From contig NZ_CP121685.1 in assembly GCF_029760915.1 (NCBI RefSeq), positions 2,319,001-2,383,000 on the forward strand: 64,000 bases of DNA, in the 5' to 3' direction. The notes below the pieces were generated by a model that saw nothing but the letters and a program-made list of their open reading frames with translations, ran no database searches and was not told the origin of the DNA. The DNA is from Olleya sp. YS (GTDB taxonomy: Bacteria; Bacteroidota; Bacteroidia; Flavobacteriales; Flavobacteriaceae). Below, piece by piece: positions 56,786-63,290 of the stretch; the stretch's first letter is position 1; the number at the start of each line of letters is the position of its first letter. The position numbers and the translations under genes were made by a program.

Positions 56786-57595
56786 ATGGATATACAACAA
56801 GTATTTGGATATTTTGGAGCACTTTTTATAGGTGTAGTTTTAGGACTTATTGGAGGTGGTGGTTCTATTTTAACAGTACCAATTTTAGTGTATCTATTAT
56901 TTATTAATCCAGTTACTGCAACTGCCTATTCTTTATTTGTTGTTGGTGTGTCTGCGTTAGTTGGAGCTATTCGTAATATCCAAAAAGGATTAGTCGATTT
57001 CAAAACCGCTATTGTGTTTGCTATTCCAGCATTTATTGCGGTGTATTCAACTAGAAAATATATAGTGCCTGCAATACCAGAAAAGCTATTTAATTTGGGT
57101 GATTTTTTAGTAACAAAAAATATAGCAATTATGCTGTTTTTTGCTCTAGTTATGTTGGTTGCTTCTATTTTTATGATTAGAAACACCACCAATAATAGTA
57201 ATGCAGAATCTGAAGTCAAATACAACTATCCATTAATAATTATTGAAGGTATAGTTGTTGGTGTATTAACAGGAATAGTTGGAGCAGGTGGTGGTTTTTT
57301 AATCATTCCAGCATTGGTTTTGTTGGCAAAATTACCAATGAAAAAAGCAGTTGCTACCTCATTATTAATAATAGCTATTAAGTCGTTAATAGGATTTATA
57401 GGTGATGTCGAAAATTTAGAAATAGATTGGTTATTTTTGTCAAGTTTTACAGCAATATCTGTATTAGGTATATTTTTAGGGATTTATCTATCCAATTTTA
57501 TTGAAGGTAAAAAGCTAAAAAAAGGATTTGGTTGGTTTGTATTAATTATGGGTGTTTACATTGTAATTAAAGAGCTAACTAATACTGTAATGTAA
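56786..57595 (+). CDS. TauE/SafE-family membrane permease
   Basis: The 269-residue protein has about eight membrane helices and two internal-repeat glycine motifs: GLIGGGGSILTVPIL in the first half and GIVGAGGGFLIIPAL in the second, the signature of TauE/SafE (PF01925) exporters of sulfite, sulfoacetate or related anions. In this context it would export a sulfur oxyanion such as sulfite or thiosulfate formed by the persulfide dioxygenase downstream. The ATG at 56786 is chosen over an upstream TTG at 56732 because the latter falls within the operator and before the -7 element. Confidence 0.86.
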   Translation: MDIQQVFGYFGALFIGVVLGLIGGGGSILTVPILVYLLFINPVTATAYSLFVVGVSALVGAIRNIQKGLVDFKTAIVFAIPAFIAVYSTRKYIVPAIPEKLFNLGDFLVTKNIAIMLFFALVMLVASIFMIRNTTNNSNAESEVKYNYPLIIIEGIVVGVLTGIVGAGGGFLIIPALVLLAKLPMKKAVATSLLIIAIKSLIGFIGDVENLEIDWLFLSSFTAISVLGIFLGIYLSNFIEGKKLKKGFGWFVLIMGVYIVIKELTNTVM

Positions 57596-57606
57596 CTTTT
57601 GTTACT
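57591..57606 (+). promoter_or_regulatory. Operator of the persulfide dioxygenase-rhodanese gene
   Basis: TGTAACTTTTGTTACT, centre 57598.5, is 29.5 bp before TATTTTTG (57628-57635), a full TAnnTTTG match. The sequence is identical to the operator at 56724. Confidence 0.74.
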
Positions 57607-57707
57607 GCATAAAAACAATTTTCGTTCTATTTTTGAATAGAAAATAACACAAGTATTTGTCTAGCCTAAAGACGAATACATTTTAAAACAATTAAAATTT
57701 GTTAACA

Positions 57708-59123
57708 ATGAATATACAACAAATATACACAGGATGCTTAGCTCAAGCTGCTTACTATATAGAAAGTAATGGTGAAGCTGTCATTATAGATCCATTAAGA
57801 GAAGTACTACCATATATTGATAAAGCAACGTCTGATAACGCAAAAATTAAATACATTTTTGAAACACATTTTCATGCCGATTTTGTGTCTGGACATTTAG
57901 ATTTAAAAGCAAAAACTGGTGCACAAATTGTTTTTGGACCTACTGCAAAACCAAATTACGATGCAATTATAGCAGAAGACAATCAAATCTTTGAAGTTGG
58001 AGATTATAAAATAAAAGTTATCCATACACCAGGACACACCATGGAAAGCACCACCTATCTTTTAATAGACGAACATGGTAAGCAACATGGTATTGTAACT
58101 GGTGATACGTTATTTATTGGTGATGTTGGTCGTCCAGACTTGGCTCAAAAAGTATCTTCAGATTTAACACAAGAAAAATTAGCAGGTTATTTATATGATT
58201 CACTACGCAATAAAATAATGACGCTTCCGGATGATATCATTGTGTATCCTGCACATGGAGCAGGATCTGCTTGTGGAAAAAACATGAGTAAGGAAACCAC
58301 TGACACATTAGGTAACCAGAAAAAAACCAACTATGCATTACGTGCTGATATGACTAAAGAAGAATTTACAGCAGAATTATTGGATGGTTTATCAGAACCA
58401 CCAGCTTATTTTCCTCAAAATGTTATGATGAATATCGAAGGTTATGAAAGCTTAGATAAGGTTATGAAAGTATCACAAAACCCATTATCACCAAAAGCTT
58501 TTGAAGCTGCAGCAAATGAGACTGAAGCAATTATATTAGATGTACGTCATCAAACAGAATTTATTAAAGGTCATATTCCTCGTTCTATATTTATAGGTAT
58601 TGATGGTGGATTTGCACCTTGGGTTGGCTCATTAATTGCAGATGTTAGTCAGCCAATACTTTTAGTCGCTCCAGAAGGTAGAGAAGAAGAAGTCATCACA
58701 CGTTTGTCTCGTGTTGGTTTTGATAATGTTATTGGATATTTAGAAGGTAGTTTCGAGGCTTGGAAACATGCAGGAATGGAATACGATACTTTAACTTCAA
58801 TTTCTGCTGAAGAATTTGCAAATCGCTATCCAGAAAATAAAGATGTTGTTTTTGATGTTAGAAAAGATGGCGAGTTTACCGCAGAGCACGTCGATGGAGC
58901 TAAACACACTGCTTTAGACAACATTAACAGTCATTTAAGCGAATTTCCAGAAGATAAACCATTCTATATACATTGTGCTGGTGGTTATAGATCTGTAATT
59001 GCAGCCTCCATTTTAAAAAGTAGAGGGATTCATAATTTAATAGATGTAGCAGGTGGATATGGAGCTATTAAAAAAACAGACATACCAAGAACAGACTATG
59101 TCTGTCCTTCGACCTTAAAATAA
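57708..59123 (+). CDS. MBL-fold persulfide dioxygenase fused to two rhodanese domains (CstB/ETHE1-like)
   Basis: The 471-residue protein has an ETHE1-type metallo-beta-lactamase domain (about 1-240) with THFHADFVSGH (His54, His56, Asp58) and HTPGHTMES, then two rhodanese domains. The second has the catalytic Cys423 in HCAGGYRS; the first (about 270-355) has lost its Cys (VAPEGRE). This layout is that of CstB, which oxidises glutathione- or CoA-persulfide to sulfite and makes thiosulfate. Start is ATG at 57708, not the in-frame TTG 9 bp upstream. Transcribed as a single unit between its own operator and a strong terminator. Confidence 0.9.
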   Translation: MNIQQIYTGCLAQAAYYIESNGEAVIIDPLREVLPYIDKATSDNAKIKYIFETHFHADFVSGHLDLKAKTGAQIVFGPTAKPNYDAIIAEDNQIFEVGDYKIKVIHTPGHTMESTTYLLIDEHGKQHGIVTGDTLFIGDVGRPDLAQKVSSDLTQEKLAGYLYDSLRNKIMTLPDDIIVYPAHGAGSACGKNMSKETTDTLGNQKKTNYALRADMTKEEFTAELLDGLSEPPAYFPQNVMMNIEGYESLDKVMKVSQNPLSPKAFEAAANETEAIILDVRHQTEFIKGHIPRSIFIGIDGGFAPWVGSLIADVSQPILLVAPEGREEEVITRLSRVGFDNVIGYLEGSFEAWKHAGMEYDTLTSISAEEFANRYPENKDVVFDVRKDGEFTAEHVDGAKHTALDNINSHLSEFPEDKPFYIHCAGGYRSVIAASILKSRGIHNLIDVAGGYGAIKKTDIPRTDYVCPSTLK

Positions 59124-59142
59124 TTTTTAGTTTTAATTTGTT

Positions 59143-59180
59143 AAAGCACTTATTGTTATCATATAATAAGTGCTTTTTTT
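59143..59180 (+). terminator. Terminator of the persulfide dioxygenase gene
   Basis: AAAGCACTTATT and AATAAGTGCTTT form a 12-bp stem with a 10-base loop followed by a T-run. Confidence 0.85.
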
Positions 59181-59241
59181 GTTATTGATTTCGACCAATT
59201 CTTTTAATAATTAACTAATTATAAAATTTGTAAATTTAACT

Positions 59242-59538
59242 ATGAGTAAATTTTCAGACATAATACATCAAGATAAACCCGTTTTAGTCGATTTTTTTGC
59301 GACTTGGTGTGGACCATGCCAAACGCTAGGACCAATATTAAAAGACGTAAAAGATACATTAGGTGATGGAGTATCTATCATAAAAATTGATGTTGATAAA
59401 AATCAAGCCTTAGCTGCAAAATATCAAGTTAGAGGTGTGCCCACAATGATTTTGTTTAAAAACGGGAAACAAGTGTGGAGACAATCTGGTGTGCTTCAAA
59501 AAAACGATATTATTAACCTTATCAATACATCAAATTGA
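59242..59538 (+). CDS. trxA: Thioredoxin
   Basis: The 98-residue protein is a single thioredoxin domain: active site WCGPC, cis-Pro in RGVPTMILFKNGK, and no signal peptide, so cytoplasmic. It is one of presumably several thioredoxins. Here it lies between the persulfide dioxygenase and a methyltransferase whose ATG overlaps its stop (TGATG), and it could reduce persulfides or thiosulfonates formed in sulfide handling. Confidence 0.9.
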   Translation: MSKFSDIIHQDKPVLVDFFATWCGPCQTLGPILKDVKDTLGDGVSIIKIDVDKNQALAAKYQVRGVPTMILFKNGKQVWRQSGVLQKNDIINLINTSN

Positions 59539-60128
59539 TGGATTTTAACGAAAAGTATTGGGATAATAGATACAAAACCAGTGATATTGGATGGGATTTA
59601 GGCGAAATTTCTCCACCATTAAAAGCATATTTTGACCAATTGTCTAACCAGAATCTTAAAATTTTAATTCCAGGTGGTGGCAATAGTTATGAAGCCGAAT
59701 ATTTACACAGTAATGGTTTTAAAAACATATATGTTGTAGATGTATCAAAAACAGCATTAAAAAATCTAAAGGCTAGAGTACCATCCTTTCCATCGTCTCA
59801 TCTTATTCAGGATAATTTTTTTGATTTAGACATGAGTTTCGATTTAATCATTGAACAAACTTTTTTCTGTGCAATAAATCCTAATTTACGTTCTGCTTAC
59901 GCTGCAAAAACTTTTGAAATATTAAATACCAATGGAAAAGTTGCTGGCTTATTGTTTGATGCACCTTTAAACGATACGCATCCACCTTTTGGTGGTAGTA
60001 AGGCAGAATATATTGAATATTTTAAACCTTATTTTGAAATTAACATCATGGAAGAAGCTTATAATTCTATTAAGCCAAGACTAGGTAAAGAGTTGTTTTT
60101 TATCGTTCAGAAAATAAAAAATATCTAA
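59538..60128 (+). CDS. TPMT-like SAM-dependent methyltransferase
   Basis: The 196-residue enzyme starts with WDNRYKTSDIGWDLGE, the substrate-binding entry of thiopurine S-methyltransferase family proteins, followed by the SAM loop ILIPGGGNSYEAEYL, DVS at motif II, and FDLIIEQTFFCAI. The family methylates sulfur or selenium compounds, and in this gene cluster a thiol, sulfide or polysulfide is a sensible acceptor, by inference. The ATG at 59538 overlaps the thioredoxin stop; a TTG one codon upstream is unlikely. Confidence 0.85.
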   Translation: MDFNEKYWDNRYKTSDIGWDLGEISPPLKAYFDQLSNQNLKILIPGGGNSYEAEYLHSNGFKNIYVVDVSKTALKNLKARVPSFPSSHLIQDNFFDLDMSFDLIIEQTFFCAINPNLRSAYAAKTFEILNTNGKVAGLLFDAPLNDTHPPFGGSKAEYIEYFKPYFEINIMEEAYNSIKPRLGKELFFIVQKIKNI

Positions 60129-60156
60129 ACTATTATTTAAATTAATGTGTTTTTAG

Positions 60157-60170
60157 GTGACAAATGTCAT
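60157..60170 (+). promoter_or_regulatory. Fnr-like operator of the 46-residue membrane protein gene
   Basis: GTGACAAATGTCAT differs from ATGAY-N4-RTCAT at one base. Its centre (60163.5) is 29.5 bp before TAATTTTG (60193-60200), a full TAnnTTTG match. Confidence 0.7.
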
Positions 60171-60231
60171 ATTTATTAGGGTGATACTACTTTAATTTTG
60201 ATGCATATAATTACTGATAAATTCTAAAATT

Positions 60232-60372
60232 ATGATATCTCAAAACATCGCATTATATAATTGGAATAACGGAGTAGTAATGATTGCTATTTTTGGACTA
60301 GTTTGTTTAACACTTGTAGCAATTTTGATTAATTTTATGTCAAGCAGTGATAAAAAGAAATCGAAAAAATAA
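60232..60372 (+). CDS. 46-residue single-helix membrane protein, unknown
   Basis: The frame runs from ATG at 60232 to TAA at 60372. The protein has a polar start (MISQNIALYNWNNG), a membrane helix (about 15-36) and a basic Lys-rich tail (DKKKSKK), so N-out/C-in is expected. I do not recognise a family. The promoter has an Fnr-like operator at 60157 and a perfect -7 element, and the start follows by about 26 bases of leader, which supports a real gene expressed at low oxygen. It lies between the methyltransferase and the YeeE/YedE genes and is absent from larger-frame views because of its size. Confidence 0.6.
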   Translation: MISQNIALYNWNNGVVMIAIFGLVCLTLVAILINFMSSSDKKKSKK

Positions 60373-60416
60373 TTAATCCTCTGGCTTCCAGTACTTAATT
60401 TCTAATAGTACCATTA

Positions 60417-60432
60417 TGTAACAAAAGTTACT
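60417..60432 (+). promoter_or_regulatory. Operator of the YeeE/YedE gene pair
   Basis: TGTAACAAAAGTTACT, centre 60424.5, is 29.5 bp before TTTATTTG (60454-60461), one mismatch from TAnnTTTG. The ATG follows at 60475, leaving a very short leader. Confidence 0.66.
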
Positions 60433-60474
60433 GTCTAATAGGGTTTTTAGTCATTTATTTGTCAAAAAAATAAA

Positions 60475-61020
60475 ATGATTAATCCCTTACCTTGGTTTAT
60501 AGCTGGACCATTAATAGCAGTAATAATGTTTGTGCTTTTGCGATTAGGCAAAACATTTGGTATGTCCTCAAATCTTAGAACAATATGTTCTATATCTGGC
60601 GCTGGAAGATTCTCCTCTTTTTTTAGTATTAATTGGAGAGATAACATTTGGAGTTTAGTAGTACTTATAGGTGTGATATTTGGAGGTGTGTTTGCCTTTC
60701 AAGTGTTAGAAGTAGCACCACCACAAATTCACGAAAATGTTGTTGACCAATTAAATGCTTATGGGTTTGATAGCGTAAATTCATCTTATTTGCCAACAGA
60801 ACTTTTTGGTATCAATCAATTATTATCCGTAAAAGGTTTTGCCATTATTTTAATTGCAGGATTTTTAGTGGGTTTTGGAGCACGTTATGCTGGTGGTTGT
60901 ACCTCTGGGCATGCTATAATGGGACTAAGTAATCTACAAAGACCATCACTAATAGCAGTAATTGGATTTTTTATAGGCGGATTAGTTATGGTTCATTTAA
61001 TATTTCCTTTAATTTTTTAA
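60475..61020 (+). CDS. YeeE/YedE-family transporter, first half
   Basis: The 181-residue membrane protein has about four helices and the conserved block GFGARYAGGCTSGHAIMGLS, whose Cys relates to thiosulfate handling in YeeE (TsuA). The family imports thiosulfate or sulfur; full-length YeeE has two such halves in one chain, whereas here they are two genes 1 bp apart. The direction of transport and substrate are inferred. It follows an operator of the same type as the persulfide dioxygenase gene, so the two are probably co-regulated. Confidence 0.87.
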   Translation: MINPLPWFIAGPLIAVIMFVLLRLGKTFGMSSNLRTICSISGAGRFSSFFSINWRDNIWSLVVLIGVIFGGVFAFQVLEVAPPQIHENVVDQLNAYGFDSVNSSYLPTELFGINQLLSVKGFAIILIAGFLVGFGARYAGGCTSGHAIMGLSNLQRPSLIAVIGFFIGGLVMVHLIFPLIF

Positions 61021-61021
61021 G

Positions 61022-61438
61022 ATGAAAAAATATATTGCTTTTTTTAGTGTAGGTTTTGTTTTTGGGATTATTCTAATTCTCTCAGAGGTTGCCTCTTGGT
61101 TCCGTATTTTTGAAATGTTTCAGTTTAAAAGCTTTCATATGTATGGTGTAATAGGTTCTGCTGTTATTGTTGGAATTGCTTTAGTGCAATTGATAAAACA
61201 GAAAGACGTTAAGACTTTTGAAGGTAAATCAATACAAGTAAAAGATAAAGATAAAGGCTTTACTAATTACTTGTTTGGAGGTGTTATTTTTGGATTTGGA
61301 TGGGCTTTAGCTGGTGCATGTCCTGGACCAATGTATGCGTTGTTAGGATCTGGATTTATGAGTATTCTTGTATTATTATTTGGTGCTATTTTGGGTACAT
61401 TTGTCTATGGTGTTTTAAAAAGCAAACTACCTCATTAA
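61022..61438 (+). CDS. YeeE/YedE-family transporter, second half (DUF6691-like)
   Basis: The 138-residue membrane protein has four helices and GFGWALAGACPGPMYALLGSG, the second-half counterpart of the GARYAGGCTSGH block, with one Cys (near 100). It must pair with the product of the gene that ends 1 bp upstream to make a complete transporter. This two-gene form is common in bacteria with sulfide-oxidising clusters. Confidence 0.86.
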   Translation: MKKYIAFFSVGFVFGIILILSEVASWFRIFEMFQFKSFHMYGVIGSAVIVGIALVQLIKQKDVKTFEGKSIQVKDKDKGFTNYLFGGVIFGFGWALAGACPGPMYALLGSGFMSILVLLFGAILGTFVYGVLKSKLPH

Positions 61439-61542
61439 AAGTTTGTTACTGGTTTTTTTGTAACATTTTTATATCTATTGCGTCTTATGTATAGAAGCCA
61501 ATTAGTTGGTTTTTATCAATCATCAACTCAAATCAAATCGTT

Positions 61543-61881
61543 ATGAAAGAAGACAGGCAATTATTAGTATTAACACATTTAAGTCAATTAGTGACTTTAA
61601 TATTAGGATTTGGAAGCTTAATTCTTCCTTTAATATTGTGGATAACCCAAAAAGACAAAGTGTACCAAATGGATGCACATGGAAAAACCATTGTTAATTT
61701 TCAACTCAGTTTAGTTGTATTATACATTATATGTGTACCATTAATTTTATTATTTGGGTTAGGACTTTTAGGATGGTTAGTCTTAGGTCTAGTTTCAATA
61801 ATATATCCTATTATTAACGCTATTAAAGTTAGTAATGGCGAAAACCCAGAATACCCTTTATCTTTTAATTTTATTAGTTAG
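61543..61881 (+). CDS. DUF4870 domain membrane protein
   Basis: The 112-residue protein has three hydrophobic segments (about 9-30, 55-78, 80-98), a polar loop WITQKDKVYQMDAHGKTIVNFQ between the first two, and NGENPEYPLS at the C-terminus. These are the DUF4870 (Tic20-like) hallmarks; function is unknown. Single gene, with a strong terminator downstream. Confidence 0.85.
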   Translation: MKEDRQLLVLTHLSQLVTLILGFGSLILPLILWITQKDKVYQMDAHGKTIVNFQLSLVVLYIICVPLILLFGLGLLGWLVLGLVSIIYPIINAIKVSNGENPEYPLSFNFIS

Positions 61882-61902
61882 TTATATTAAGTTGATAAAG
61901 AC

Positions 61903-61931
61903 AAAAACGCAACCCAATGGGTTGCGTTTTT
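61903..61931 (+). terminator. Terminator after the DUF4870 gene
   Basis: AAAAACGCAACCC and GGGTTGCGTTTTT pair perfectly over 13 bp with an AAT loop and a T-run. Confidence 0.9.
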
Positions 61932-62014
61932 ATTTGGTATAAACACGTAAAATTTAATTCAGGTAGTTTTACTATGATTTATGATACATTATGTGATTAG
62001 TTTTAACAACTAAA

Positions 62015-62752
62015 ATGCAAATTATGGCAGACTCTAAACCATCCAGTAGCAACGGAATATCTAGTGAAGTTGTAGATAAACTATCAAAAGAGATTAATAA
62101 TATGTTATCTTTTGCAGTGTATAATGGTATTATTATCAATACCGAAATTAATAAACTTATACAAAATAGTACTGTTGATGATTTAATAAATGCACATAAT
62201 CTATTGTGTAAAAATGTAGCTCCTGCAACACCAAAATCTATTGAGTTTACTAAAAAACTACATCAAGAAGGTGCAAATAAATCATTATTAAATAAATTAC
62301 CATTAGTAAGAAACTTAATTATATTAGGTCTACTTTTTTTATCAATTTTTATACTAACTGGCTTGTCTACGCAAGTCAATAATGACTCTTTAGATAAGGG
62401 AATTATGGATAATAATGGTTTATCATTATTATATAATCTTGGGTATTTAGCATCAATATCTGGGTTAGGCGTGTTATTTTTTTTACTTAAAAATGTCAGT
62501 CAATCTGTTAAAAAAGGGAATTTACTACCAGAGGAATCTATTGAATATGCAGCTCAAATTATTTTAGGAATCATATCTGGTTTAATATTATCAGAAATAT
62601 TATCTGTTTATATTACGAATCCAGATCAAGTAAATTTATTTAATAAAAGTGTATTAGCATTAATCGGTGGATTTTCTTCAGATGCTATATTTAGTGTATT
62701 ACAAGGAGTAATAGATCGTATTAAATCTATTTTTATTCCATCTTCTAATTAA
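62015..62752 (+). CDS. Membrane protein of unknown function
   Basis: The 245-residue protein has a soluble N-terminal third (about 1-90), then four hydrophobic segments (about 99-121, 140-162, 184-206, 217-236). I recognise no family. An alternative ATG at 62024 (MADSKPSS) would shorten it by three residues. The C-terminal region GGFSSDAIFSVLQGVIDRIKS is amphipathic. The gene stands alone, 83 bp after the terminator at 61903, and converges with a lipoprotein gene (4 bp between stops). Confidence 0.65.
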   Translation: MQIMADSKPSSSNGISSEVVDKLSKEINNMLSFAVYNGIIINTEINKLIQNSTVDDLINAHNLLCKNVAPATPKSIEFTKKLHQEGANKSLLNKLPLVRNLIILGLLFLSIFILTGLSTQVNNDSLDKGIMDNNGLSLLYNLGYLASISGLGVLFFLLKNVSQSVKKGNLLPEESIEYAAQIILGIISGLILSEILSVYITNPDQVNLFNKSVLALIGGFSSDAIFSVLQGVIDRIKSIFIPSSN

Positions 62753-62756
62753 AAAA

Positions 62757-63134
62757 TTATTGTCTAATAAATTCTAGGTCAGAATAATCAGGAAGTAATA
62801 AATTACCGGAAGCTGTAAATTCAAATGACGTTACAATAGTTTCATTTTCAATGTCAGAAATTGTTAGGATGTCATTGCTTATACTCCAGTTAAAATCTGT
62901 TGTAGTGCCTATATCACCATTTAAAGTTGTTGTCAAAAAAATTCGGAAACCTTCATTGTTATCTTGAAAAATAAGTCTAAACTCGTTAAGTGGCTCTTCA
63001 GTAAAGTCACTTCGTAACCAGTCTCCAACTATTGGGTGTGTATCCATTGATACATTAGAATCATCATCATTATCACAAGACAATAGAGTAAAACAGAATA
63101 GACAAACTAAAAATAGTCTGATGCTATTAATCAT
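62757..63134 (-). CDS. Small lipocalin-like lipoprotein
   Basis: The 125-residue protein has a lipoprotein signal (Cys20 after TLLS) followed by an acidic DNDDDSN stretch, often an outer-membrane surface export signal in Bacteroidota, then a beta-rich domain starting HPIVGDWLRS, the usual opening of lipocalin-like/DUF domains in this phylum. Function unknown. It is transcribed on the minus strand between a convergent membrane protein gene and dnaN. Confidence 0.7.
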   Translation of the reverse strand: MINSIRLFLVCLFCFTLLSCDNDDDSNVSMDTHPIVGDWLRSDFTEEPLNEFRLIFQDNNEGFRIFLTTTLNGDIGTTTDFNWSISNDILTISDIENETIVTSFEFTASGNLLLPDYSDLEFIRQ

Positions 63135-63243
63135 ATTTTTGGATTAATTTTTAAGACTCTTAATAATTAGAATTTTAGGGAATTACTAAGAGTAATTATT
63201 TGTGCAAATGTAGTAAAAGTCTGTAAGATATTTTCAGAAACAA

Positions 63244-63271
63244 AAAAAGCAATTCTTTAAAATTGCTTTTT
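63244..63271 (-). terminator. Terminator of dnaN
   Basis: AAAAGCAATT and AATTGCTTTT pair around a 6-base loop; on the minus strand a T-run follows. Confidence 0.75.
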
Positions 63272-63290
63272 GTAAAAAATATATTTAATA

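Noticed and set aside
61444-61466. TGTTAC and GTAACA arms before the DUF4870 gene, considered as another sulfur-type operator
   Set aside because: The arms are in the opposite order (GTTAC first) with a 10-base spacer, so they do not match TGTAAC-N4-GTTACA.
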